A DNA stretch of 64,000 bases, from assembly GCF_016920785.2 (NCBI RefSeq), contig NW_024609857.1, forward strand, positions 75,575,570-75,639,569. Reading direction: 5' to 3'. The translations under genes were made by a program, and so were the position numbers. The notes beneath the pieces were generated by a model, which did not search any database, had not been told where the DNA came from, and saw only the letters and a program-made list of their open reading frames with translations. This DNA comes from Ixodes scapularis (taxonomy: Eukaryota; Arthropoda; Arachnida; Ixodida; Ixodidae). Positions 31,950 to 42,395 of the stretch are shown here, in pieces; position 1 is the first letter of the stretch, and each line of letters opens with the position of its first letter.

Positions 31950-34900
31950 TTTGTTTTGAAGATTCTCTAGACTCATCCTGCACAGTAGTTCATGTTAATA
32001 TCAGGAGCCTTCGAAAACATTGGAATGAATTCAAAGTAATATGTAGTGATATCAACACTTCAGTTGACGTTTTTGTTCTCTCCGAAATAATATTGCAGCA
32101 GAAATGACAAGTCAATTTTCTATGCCAGGCTATTGGCGACGTGCGCGACCGAAAGCGTCGCTGTGGTCGGCCTTTCACGATTGGCCCAAAAGCTGACTAT
32201 GACGTTGGGAAGGGTATACCATCGACGGAAATAAGAAGAATGAAAGAACTTTAATTTCGACGGTGTTGGCAGTGTTCCTTTGAGAGCGAAATGATTTCAG
32301 GCTTCCACCATGCTATTTACAAACACCATCGAACGTGTTGTTCGCAAGGTAATGACGTCACAAGGGGGAACCATAGGAGGGCGCCACCAAAACATCTCGC
32401 CGCTAATAACAGTACATTTACCACTCGGCCATGTGGCAGAGGGGGTGGTATTGCAGTCTATGTTCGTGACAACTGGTCCATGAATAACCTAACGGTTACG
32501 TTCAATCACGCCGAATGTATTGCGCTCAATATCACAAATGAACTTAGCTCTATATGTTTTTTAGCAATATATAGGCCTCCATCAGAACACGTACGCGATT
32601 TTTTGGATGAACTAGATGGTGCTCTTCGGCAGTTGTCCACTTACGATCAATTATGCACCCTCGGCGATTTTAACATCGACATTTTGACCCCCTCAAAGCC
32701 TTCAGTATGCTCTTACCTCAACTCTCTCTGGTAACGGGATTAGCAGCTTGATAAATGCTCCGACCCGTGAAGAAATTCTCTCGGGTCGGTTAATCGTCTC
32801 ATGTATAGACCATATCAATCTCCGAACTTGTTCACAAAGAGTCCGGTCAACAATTATCACACAGAAGCTTGCAGATCATTACTTTATTTCATGTCGGTGG
32901 TCCAATGTTAACCCTTCTCCGCAAAATAGCTTACTAGGCACTAGAACATCTGTTATTGACACCGCTAAATTTGATCGTCTTGTTTCTTCCTTCGACTGGA
33001 ATTGGTTTCTTCAATCAGTTAGTTCCACGGACGAATACCAAAAGTTCGCTCATGTCATTAATATGTTTTACGTTTCCTCAAGAAAAGAAATCTGCGTTAA
33101 AAGACGTCGGCCTAATCACTACTGGTTGAATGCAGACATTTTGGCGGCAATAGCGGAAAAGCATAACTTGTGGGCTCGATATAGGCGTTCGCCTAGTAAT
33201 ACTGTACTTAAATCGAACTATCAAATTTGCAGAAACATGGTAAATGCTATGATTCGCTCAGCAAAGCGAAAGTATTTTCATAAAAAATTTTCAGAGTCTC
33301 GCTCGAACATGACACAGACTTGGATTCTCGTCAATGAGTTTCGTGGCAACCCTTCTACAAGTTCTGTTGATAACGTTTTGAAAAAAAACTTCGGTCCAAA
33401 TCTTTCAACTGTTGTAAGAGATTTAAACAGTTTTTTTGCAACCTTTTCTGGTAAAAGCAGAGATTCTTCCATCACTTTCGACAATGTCGTCGCAGCTTCT
33501 GCTTTTCTTCCACCGCTCAGTGATGTCGACCTGCACTCGTTACTGTTTAGTTTCAAGTCTTCCAAATCTCCAGGCATTGACGGCATCCGAGTTTCCGATC
33601 TCCGCAGAAATTATGAGGTTATCAAGCATGTATTGCTTCATATGTTGAATGGCTTTATTGAGAGTTGCGTTCTTCCAGATGAACTAAAAACTGCTATTGT
33701 AAGGCCCTTATACAAAGGAGGTGGAGCAAATAAGATTGAAAATTACCGCACAATTTCTATATTACCAATTATTGTTCAAATCCTAGAAAAACACGTATTC
33801 CAAGTTATGTCATCCTTTCTAGACGTGCATAATGTCCTCTCACCTAGTCAGTTTGGTTTTATTCGGGGAAAAGGAACTCAACCTCTGCTGGAAGACTTTT
33901 CTGATTTACTCTTTTCCGGTTTTGAAAGAAATCTTGTTAGCTGTGCCCTTTTTTTAGACGTATCGAAGGCGTTTGGTACGGTCAGCCATTCAGTCGTCTT
34001 GAGAAAGCTGCATAGCTACGGCTTGATCGTGGCCCGTTTTTTTTCTTTTCTGTCCAATTACCTTTTAAATCGCTCACAGCTTGTAATTGCAGCTGAGTCC
34101 CGCAGTCCGCGAACAATGCTAAGAGCAGGGGTCCCCAGGGCTCAATTTTGTCTCCACTTCTATTTAATCTGTTCGTTAGTGATATTTCAACATCCCTCTC
34201 TGAAGCCAAGCTTTATCAATATGCGGACGATACCGTAATAGTCACTCGACATCTTAATTTTGAAAATGCCGCCCGCTCACTACAGTGTGCTGCGACTACA
34301 GTCATGGACTGGTTTCAGCGAAACCTTATGGATGTTAACGTAAATAAGACTAAACTTATCTGTTTCCATAATCCCCTTAAATACGTGCTTCTGGATTTCC
34401 CTTTTGTTTTACATCACTCAAAATGTGTACCACGCAAGTGTTTCATTGGAATATGTTGAATCTGTCAAGTACCTTGGAATTTTATTTGACTGCGGCCTAA
34501 CTTGGAGTGCTCAATTCGTGTCACTTTATGCAAAGCTAAGGAGTGTAAGTTGTCTTTTATATAACACCAAATCGCTTATGCCGTTTTCTGTACGTAAAAT
34601 AATCGCCCACACACTTGCATATAGCGTGTTAAGGTATGGGATTACAGTGTTTGGAAACTGTTCTACCCAGTGGCATGGTAAAATAGAGAGCATTTTAAAA
34701 AATATTATGAAAAGTGTATCTTACGGCTTGCAAATACCTGACGACAGTGACCTGTTTAATTTCCTGCAATTCCCATGTCTCAGAAGTCTTTTTACTCGAA
34801 CTGTTGTCCAACGTTACTTTTGGTTGATGATTTCAGGAGAGAAAACGTACCTACTCATTCCCTTCGTTTTCAAGAAACATTTAAAGTCCCTTTTGTCCGT

Positions 34901-34996
34901 ACTCGATATGGTAGGAATACGCGCGAATATTATGTGCCTGAGACGTTTAACAATTTGCGCTCTGAAATTCTGCAGGCTAATTCTTTGAGCAGCTGA
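31950..34996 (+). pseudogene. LINE A4 ORF2, broken endonuclease-reverse transcriptase
   Basis: Pieces in order: VVHVNIRSLRKHWNEF (from about 31960), 1-nt loss at about 32086, insertion 32133-32405, then FTTRPCGRGGGIAVYVRDNW, IYRPPSEHVRDFLDE, LGDFNIDI, frameshift at about 32740, CIDHINLR, KLADHYFISCR, YRTISILPIIVQILEKH, ALFLDVSKAFGTVSH (usual SKAFDT is SKAFGT), frameshift in CCCC 34133-34136 inside VPQGS, QYADDTVIVTRH, further shifts near 34440 and 34830. The end is LQANSLSS. It is clearly dead. Confidence 0.85.
32133..32405. mobile_element. About 270-bp insertion in A4 ORF2, type unknown
   Basis: The LINE protein reads SMPGY to 32132 and resumes NSTFTTRP at about 32406. The insert begins TTGGCGACGTG and ends CATCTCGCCGC, a weak inverted terminal match (8 of 11). 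Flanks are CTA/TAA. It is MITE-like; I do not recognise the family. Confidence 0.5.
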
Positions 34997-35458
34997 AAAG
35001 AAGTATGAAAGTTCATCTTTCCGGAGGAGAGATTACATAATGTTTATATTTAGTTGCGTATGTATTTGTGTACGTATTATTCATGTTTTGTGCACTCCTA
35101 ACTGCTTTATTCTTGTTTTTCACGTCCACGTTGCTTTATTTTTGCGAATTTTTGTACTAACTTTGTTCTTGGTCGTTTCACAATTGTGTCTATATTTACT
35201 ACATTTGCATTTGTGTATATATTAGTCATCCTGTCTTGTGCACTCCTAACTGCTTTATGATCGTTTTCTTTCCCGTTTTCTGCTTTCTTTGTGCTAATTT
35301 TTTTACTGACTGTGTTCTTGGACATTCAACCTCTGTCTCTTTCTTTTTTTTTTGGGCGGCGTCACACAAGCCACCGTTGGCTTTGATTGCCCCCGCACTC
35401 CTGTATGAATTTATGAATGTTCCTGAATACAAATTTATTATTATTATTATTATTATTG

Positions 35459-36121
35459 AAACTCACGATCGATACTATGCGCAACACCATTAATGAAATG
35501 CAAGCATCCCTGAATTTTGTTTCTTCTCAGTATGATTCGCTGGTGAATTCGACGCAAGCCCACTAAAAAGCTGTCAAAGAGCTTCAGACAGAAACCAAGG
35601 CCGTGACGTCATTAATATCGGACCAGGCGCTTGAAATACAGCAACTGAGAGCGGTACAGAACGACGCCGATCAATCCAATCGTACGTCCAACCTTGAAAT
35701 CCATGGCATTCCCTTTCAACCAAATGAGAATCTTGGAGGCATTCTCACTAACCTTGCAGGGCAGTTGAGCATTGAAGGCTTTCGGCCAGCGCATGTCGAG
35801 AAAGCACATCGCCTGTCTGCTAGACGTGATGCCGTGCCCCCCATACTGGTTCGTTTTTCATCGTCTCCACTAAAAGAACGCTGGATGATGAGTCGTGGCC
35901 GCTTGAGTTCTATTCCTTCCGGAGACTCACAGCCTCGAATCTATTTCAATGACAATCTTACCGACTACAACAAAAACCTCTTCTGGATGGCGAGAACCAG
36001 AGGAAAGGAAAAGGACTATAAGTTTGTGTGGGTTCGACATGGACACATTTTTGCCAAAAAATGCGAAGGATCAACTTTGCTTCGTATTATGAATGTTGTT
36101 GATTTGGAGCAAATAGTGTAG
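35459..36121 (+). pseudogene. LINE A5 ORF1, C-terminal part
   Basis: Coiled coil and C-terminal block without the PHD finger. There is one in-frame stop (TAA after NSTQAH, about 35563). It then reads SNLEIHGIPFQPNENLG, SSPLKERWMMSRGR, IYFNDNLTDYNKNLFWMAR and FVWVRHGHIFAKK, ending DLEQIV. A 40-bp tandem duplication of the ORF1-ORF2 junction (36116-36195) separates the stop from the ORF2 ATG at 36168. Confidence 0.85.
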
Positions 36122-37238
36122 ACCCTAATGGCGCATTTTTTTCAGTTTAAGTGTAGTGTAGACCTTAATGGCTCAATTTTCTCAGTTTAAGGACCTCAAG
36201 TCTTGCTCTGAACACTTTAATGTGAACCCAGGGACATCTTTTACGTTATTCCATGTCAACATAAGGAGCTTGCACAAGCACTGGGATGAGTTTAGATTAA
36301 CCGTAGATAGCGTGCTTCCGATAGCTGATGTGATCATTCTCACAGAGATTAATATCCACAGTGACGACATTGGACAGTTTTTGTTACCCGGATTCAACAA
36401 TTTCTTTTATACTCGCGATAAAAAGCGCGGTGGTAGTATTGCTGTTTTTCTCAAATCCACATTGTTTTATTCGGAAATTTCTGTATCATTCCTATCGTGT
36501 GAGTCACTGGCGTTACGTGTCTTTACTTCTACATGTGAACTCTACCTACTGGCAATTTATAGACTCCCTTCGTATAGCATTCTTGACTTTCTCTCCGAAC
36601 TTCGCTGCTGTATACAGTCGTTGCCACTCACTCCACCTCTTTGTCTTACAGAAGACATTAACATTGACCTCTTAAAGCCTTCCAAAGCTATTGTTTGTGA
36701 ATACCTCACTCTATTGGCCGAATGCGGAATAGAACCATCTATTCAAGCCCCGACAAGAGAAGAATATCTAAACACAAGACTTGTCAGCTCATCCATTGAT
36801 CACATTAACCTAAGGGCACCTTTCTCAACAATCAAATCAGCCGTTATAACCCAGAAACTATCAGACCACTACTTTATAGCCTGTCAGTTGGAATTTCCTG
36901 GTGTATAGTGGGTGCTGGGCCCAATACTCAATTCCGCCAGATTGAAATAGTTGACCGTCAGAAATTTGACAAGCATGTTTCCGATTATGACTGGGTAACA
37001 TTCCAACGGTCTGTATGTCCTTCAGAAGTATATTCTTCCTTTGTTGAACTCTTCCAGAAGTTTGCTAACGCATCAAAAGAAGTAATTTTTTTAAAGCAGG
37101 GAAACTCCAATTTACGCTGGCTTAACAATGACATATTAGCTGCAATTAAACTTAAAGAAATTGCTTGGAAACGCTGCCGGCGCTCACCACAGAACCAAAG
37201 CCTGCTTGTAGAATTCAGATCTATCCACAACAGAGTTA

Positions 37239-37506
37239 TACCCCTGTTACACGGGCAGACTTAACCGCGGTTAACTCAGCTTTAACTGCGGTTACGTGGC
37301 AGCACAGATGCCGCACTATACCCTCGGACAGCTATTTCAAAAGAAGTGAAGAGAGCGCGTGCACTGCTTTGATGGGTGCTCAAGATGCTCAAGCGCACGT
37401 TCGCCCATAGCTCTGACTGCATCGCCGCAGAATGTTGTCGGCAAGTATTGTGCGCTAATTGTGGTTTAGCGTAACCGCAGTTAAGTGTGCCCGTGTAACA
37501 AGGGTA
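37239..37506. mobile_element. 268-bp PIF/Harbinger-like MITE
   Basis: TTA flanks both sides (37236-37238, 37507-37509), a TWA duplication typical of PIF/Harbinger. Ends are TACCCCTGTTACACGGGC and, inverted, TACCCTTGTTACACGGGC. Removing the element and one TTA restores the LINE frame exactly (NRV joined to SALIRS). No coding capacity. Confidence 0.9.
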
Positions 37507-38043
37507 TTAGCGCACTCATTCGCTCTGGTAAACGGGCTTATTTTCAAAAGCAGTTTTCTGAATCTCGGAGCAACGCTGTTAAAACCTGGTCATTGATCAA
37601 CGAATTGCGCGGTGTCTCCCCGCGCGTGCAAGGAAGCATTTTAAAAGGCACCTTTTGTATTAACTCGCTTGCTGCTGCAAATTGTTTTAACGATTTCTTT
37701 GCTTCCTTTTCCGGAACAGCCAAAAAAAGCTCAATCTGTTCATCTATTCCTAACTCGAATCCTGCTTCCGCTTTTCTCCCTTACATGACAGCAAGCGACT
37801 TAGAATCTATAATACTGAGCCTCAAATTGAACAAATCCCCTGGAATAGATAAAATACGCCTTAGCGATCTTCGAAAAAATTTCACTTACATTAAAGATAC
37901 ACTCCTTTTACTTGATATAATCGAGACTGGTATCATACCCCATGCATTAAAAACTGCTGTTGTCAAACCCTTATTTAAGGGAGTTCAGAGAAGTAAGGTA
38001 GAAAACTATCGCCCAATATCTGTTTTGCCATGTCTGGCACAAA

Positions 38044-38995
38044 CAGGGTGTTGGAACGAAATGTTTTTCGTTCCGTTTTCATTTTCGTTCCCTACAAAAA
38101 AGTTCCGTTCCGTTTTCGCTCCGGAACGAAAAAATAATGCTCCGTAACGGTTCGTAACGGTTTCTTTCTATGAAAAAAAAAAAAAAATCGCAGCAAAAAT
38201 TAAAAGGAACGTAACGTTTATTTTTACACAAAAATAGATAATTCAGGCGCTCTAGAGGAATCCGCGGAAACGACATTGCTTCTGAGATCATATTCATTTC
38301 CTTGAGAATGAGATCATTATCAATAAGGCACCGAGCATGATCTCAGAAGCAGCACGTCATCAAGTGTGCTCGGTGAAAGGCAAGACCTCTGGTCCGATAA
38401 AATAAATTTCAGCGCCGAGAAGGCCCTGAAGGCCCATAGGGATGAAGAAGTACACTTTTGCAACAGAGTCTCAGGCTGCCGTATCCGTAGAAAAACAAAA
38501 GATGGACTTCTACAACGCCGGGTCACAAACTTCCCGCGCTTGCCGTGATCTGTTGTCTGTCTGTGTCGTCCGAAGAAAGCATGGAGGGAGAGGGCGCAAG
38601 AGCCAAGGAGAGCATTGCGAGCGTGTGGAGGCGTCGCGCCACCGCGCTCTCATTGGTGGGAAGCAATGGCGCCTTGCGTCATGTTTTTTGTTTCTCGTTG
38701 TATTTTTTGTCTTTGTTTTTGCTATGCTTGTTCGCCCGGAGTTTAGACGCGGGGGCGATGGCTTGCTTGTCTTCTCTTTAATTATGGTACAAACCAACGG
38801 CTGTCTCTTCGCTGCGTGAAACGAATTACTGAAATACCTGATATTTTCCCTTGAACCGAAAACCGATAAGAAATTTTTTTGGTTTCACTCCGGAACAAAA
38901 TAATAAATAACGTTTCGATTACGTTTCCGTTCCGCCAAAAAATATCGTTTTTTTTCGTTTTTCGTTTTTGGTTTTCGTTTTGTTCCGATACCCTG
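38044..38995. mobile_element. 952-bp nonautonomous hAT element
   Basis: The 8-bp target duplication GGCACAAA lies at 38036-38043 and 38996-39003. Ends are CAGGGTGTTGGAACGAAA and, inverted, CAGGGTATCGGAACAAAA, with long AT-rich subterminal regions full of TTTTCGTT. Removing it restores the A5 reading frame. Internal sequence encodes no transposase. A GATCTCAGAAGC motif occurs in inverted copies near 38275 and 38338. Confidence 0.93.
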
Positions 38996-40754
38996 GGCAC
39001 AAATATTAGAAAAATATGTTTATTTGACGATGGCATCCTTTATTGATAAATATAAGATTATGTCTCCGAGTCAGTATGGCTTTATAGCTGGCCGAGGAAC
39101 ACTACCTCTCTTGGACACGTTTTCTGATGACTTAAATTATGGCTTTGAGAATAACTTGTTCACTTGCGCATGCTTCCTTGACGTGTCAAAAGCGTTTGAT
39201 ACTGTTAATCACTCTATACTACTTAGAAAAATTTCAGCCATAGGATTTCGTAGACCTTTCTTGTCACTTTTAGAAAATTTTCTGCTTGGGCGCACACAGT
39301 TGGTTTCGGTGAACAATGTGCAAAGTTCCACAGTTAGTTTAAAATCTGGCGTTCCGCAAGGGTCCGTTCTTTCTCCACTATTGTTTAACATCTATGTCAA
39401 TGACTTATATAGCGTGGTTTCAAACTGCATTATTTACCAATATGCAGATGACACCCTTTTACTAACACGTCATACTTCCTACCCAGAAGCGCTTCAGATG
39501 CTCCAGCAATCCTCCAACAAAGTCATGGACTGGTTTTCTCGGAACTTGATTTCTATAAACGTGTAGAAAACAAAACTCGTCTGCTTTCGCAATCCCTTGA
39601 AAGTAGTGTCCTTAAATATTCCTTTTTTGCTACACACATCAAACTGTAGCTCGTGCCACTGTGCTGAAGTGCCGTATTCCGACTCTGCAAAATACCTTGG
39701 CATACACTTCGACTCCGACCTTTCGTGGAATTCTCATCTAACGAAAATATGTTCGAAGTTGAGAAGCGTTTCTTGTCTGCTTTATAGCATCAAAACTTTC
39801 ATGCCCCTCGGCTTACGCAAACGCGTTGCCTATTCGTTAGCCTATAGTCACCTGCGCTATGGTATAACTGTTTTCGGTTCATGCTCGAATTTATGGCAAA
39901 CGAAAATAGACAATATCTTAAAAGGGATTTTGAAAAACATGTGGTATAACCACAATTATTCTCATTTAGACCTTTTTGAGACATTGTCAATGCCGAACTT
40001 TAGATCTCTTTTTTTAGAAACAGTTGTGATCAATCACTACTGGTCTGACGACTTTAAATCTCCTCGTATCGTCTCACGGCAATTACGAAACGTTTCGAAA
40101 TATCTCGTCCCGAAATGCTACACACGGTATGGCAAAACTATGCGTTCATTCTACGTTCCAGACATTTTTAATCAATTACCATCAGATCTCTGGAACCTTA
40201 CGTCAAAGAAAAAACTAAAAAAGCGCCTCCGTCGTATGGATATACTAAAAGAAAAAGGACAACTGTCTTTTTTTTTTTTTCACATTTCTGTGGTGTATGT
40301 TTTTGTGACTCCGAGAGACTCATCACCTGGAAGTTCTGTCCCTCATATTTGTGTCGATCTTCGAATGTGCTGTGAACAGATCGTGCCGTGTGAATGCGCC
40401 CTTTTTTGTTCATTCTGCTTGACTCCTCATCCCGAAGTTCTGTGCCTCAAAGTTTTGTGCCGATTTTCTTTTAATGTCCTGTGACCAGACGGACAAACCA
40501 ATTTTAACTCTTTTTTTTTCCTATTTTCTTCAAATAATTTATATTGATTAGTACCGCTGAAGTGGACATTTACTGTGGTCTTCTAGCGTCTTAACGTTTT
40601 TTTTTACTTTTTTTTTCTTTCTGACCGATTATGTTACCAATTCTACCTAAAGGGGTTCAGTCACACAAGCCCATGTCGGCTTTGACGAACCTGACAGCTT
40701 CATGAGTATAGTCCTCGAAAATAAATGTATTATTATTATTATTATTATTATTAT

Positions 40755-41640
40755 CATACATTGTACATTAATTGTACAATGGACATGTACATTGATTCAA
40801 CATGTAGTTCCCTGAATTATGTTGACATTGTTAAGTACTTAGGCATATTCTTTCATTCGGATTTGTCGTGGTCAACGCATTTAACCCACGTTTCTGGCAA
40901 GCTTCGCAGCGTGTGCTGCTTACTTTACAATAATAGGGTATTTATGCCATTTGCCGTAAGTAAGTCAATTGCTAATGCTCTTGCTTATAGTATACTAAGG
41001 TATGGCATCACATTATTTGGTAAATGTGCAAAAATATGGCAAACTAAAATTGACCACATCCTTAGGAATCTGTTAAGAAGTGTCGGTTATCATTATGATC
41101 TTTCATCAGAAACTGACATCTTTGAGGCTCTACAACTGCCTAACTTCCATTCATTTTTTTTTTTTTGCAATGTGTTGCGCTTTCTCATTTCTGGTGTAGT
41201 GAATTTAAACATTCCTTTGTGACCCGCAGAGATTTACGTACCTCGGATCGCTTTATAATCCCCCGGTGTTTTACAAGGTATGGTACTCCCCGACCACTTC
41301 TATGAAGCTACAAGTAGGAGCAAATTGTAAACTCTACTGAACACTTTTACGCTCTAATTCATTGTATAAATTCAATAATGTACCGCTGTTTGATATTTTG
41401 TATCTAATATGTTTGCTGTGACATTGTGAGGTGATTATTTTTCGTTTCTCGTATAGTGCAACACATGTTTTCAATGTGTGCTATACGGACGTCTTCTGTG
41501 CTATCTGTGGCATTCCATTTGTTTCGTTCTGTCTTTCAAGCCTCTACTGGCTTCGACACACCCGTTGCCTTATAGTGTTATGAAGGTATATAAATAAATG
41601 AAATGAAATTATTATTATTATTATTGTTATTATTATTATT
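40755..41640 (+). mobile_element. LINE A6, 3' third only
   Basis: 5'-truncated directly after the A5 (ATT)n tail. It retains the C-terminal part of ORF2 (to 41222), a 3' UTR with a partial family hairpin (41531-41563, CAAGCC/GGCTTCG; outer stem lost), AATAAA at about 41592 and an imperfect (ATT)n at about 41608-41640. A Penelope-like fragment follows. Confidence 0.8.
40790..41222 (+). pseudogene. LINE A6 ORF2, C-terminal fragment
   Basis: Homology begins SLNYVDIVKYLGIFF and continues LRSVCCLLYNNRVFMPF, YSILRYGITLFGKCAK and FEALQLPNFHS. It lacks the reverse transcriptase core. A T-run near 41155-41166 shifts the frame, and the YVPxxFN end is lost. Confidence 0.8.
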
Positions 41641-42395
41641 AAATTATATGGCCCGAACGGACACCAGAACAGTGGCTTTTGTCGTGCAGGGTTCAGCACA
41701 CGCACAAGTATGCCACCTGCCGTACAGGGGTCGTATACGAGATTCCGCTCTCCTGTGGGAAAGTGTATGTGGGCCAATCTGGCCGGTGTGTCAACATCAG
41801 ACTACGTGAACGCGCCCTTTCACTCAAATCATTTCCGGGAGGACACCTCGCCCTTCATATCCGAGTCTGCAAATGCACCCCTATAGGTTTGCTAAAACTA
41901 GAATCCTGAAGCAACACGACAGCCAGAGAGCCAGGGAGATCTATGAGGCTGAAATCATCCAAGTTGCTTGCATTAGGGCACCGTCAATAGCCTTATCTGA
42001 CAGAGAACTCCAATACCTCAATTTGTCTTCTTAAAACGCTTCACTTTTTCAATTTTTTTAAATTTCTCTTTTGATTTTTTGTAAACTTCTTTTTTTTTCT
42101 TCTAATTTTTGTTCCTAATTGTGTTTTTGTTATTTTCTTTCTCTGATCTCATTTCCACAGTCCTGTATTCTTTTTTAGCTTTTCATCAAAAAAATAATAT
42201 TTCCCTCCCTTCAGTTTGGCAACCTTTCTCTTCCTTTTCTATCACTAAAAAGTCTCCAGGTTCGTTCTCCTCTCTCACATTAAAAAACGCTAGTTGATAG
42301 TAGCGCTTTGTCCTGTCCTGTTCTTCTACTTGTCCGTGTCTTTTGCGCTCTTGTCTTCTATAATGCATTATCGACTAGCCCAGCAGTTAATTCTG
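41641..42395 (+). mobile_element. Penelope-like element, 3' fragment with GIY-YIG domain
   Basis: It follows the A6 microsatellite tail directly. It contains the GIY-YIG endonuclease end of a Penelope-like ORF and a T-rich 3' UTR including TGTCCTGTCCTGTTCTTCTA and TCGACTAGCCCAGCAG. The exact 3' border is uncertain. The reverse transcriptase part is missing. Confidence 0.72.
41679..42034 (+). pseudogene. Penelope-like GIY-YIG endonuclease domain
   Basis: GVVYEIPLSCGKVYVGQSGR carries the GIY (GVVYEI) and YIG (VYVGQ) motifs, followed by CVNIRLRERA and HIRVCKC. A frameshift occurs at about 41885, after CTPI. The other frame continues RFAKTRILKQ, REIYEAEII and SDRELQYLNLSS to the TAA at 42034. 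In Penelope-like elements this domain nicks DNA for target-primed synthesis. The identification rests on the motif pattern and on the reverse-transcriptase-free 3' context. Confidence 0.78.

Larger units (their letters stand above)
30706..35457 (+). mobile_element. LINE A4, decayed, with 5' region and tail
   Basis: Leader 30706-30929, ORF1 30930-31949, ORF2 to 34996 with several frameshifts and a 270-bp insertion. The 3' UTR carries the family hairpin at 35354-35393 (GGGC/GCCC) and (ATT)n at 35435-35457. The 3' UTR contains an internal direct repeat (CTCCTAACTGCTTTAT at about 35095 and 35244). The 5' truncation of A5 begins at 35458. Confidence 0.83.
36168..40256 (+). pseudogene. LINE A5 ORF2, interrupted by two DNA transposons
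   Basis: Starts MAQFSQFKDLKSCSEHF. Endonuclease motifs: FHVNIRSLHKHWDEF, ILTEINIHS, RGGSIAVFLK, LTEDINIDLL (sisters have GDFNID), SIDHINLR, KLSDHYFIACQ. Frame breaks at about 36905. A MITE sits at 37239-37506; removing it restores HNRVSALIRSGKR. A hAT element sits at 38044-38995; removing it restores LAQILEKYVYLTM. Reverse transcriptase: CFLDVSKAFDTVNHS, SGVPQGSVLSPLLFNIYV, QYADDTLLLTRH. There is an in-frame TAG at 39564-39566 in INVxKTKL. The C-terminus contains FYVPDIFNQL; the original stop seems lost. Confidence 0.86.
35458..40754 (+). mobile_element. LINE A5, 5'-truncated in ORF1, interrupted by a PIF-like MITE and a hAT element
   Basis: It starts directly after the A4 (ATT)n within the ORF1 coiled coil (TIDTMRNTINEMQASLNF). 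ORF1 ends at 36121; ORF2 runs 36168-about 40256 with two insertions and point defects. The 3' UTR (to 40728) matches fragment T4. The hairpin is at 40654-40691 (GGTTC/GAACC) and (ATT)n at 40729-40754. Confidence 0.85.

Noticed and set aside
38442..38819. 125-codon frame inside the hAT element as a transposase
   Set aside because: No hAT dimerisation or zinc-finger motif; the element is nonautonomous.
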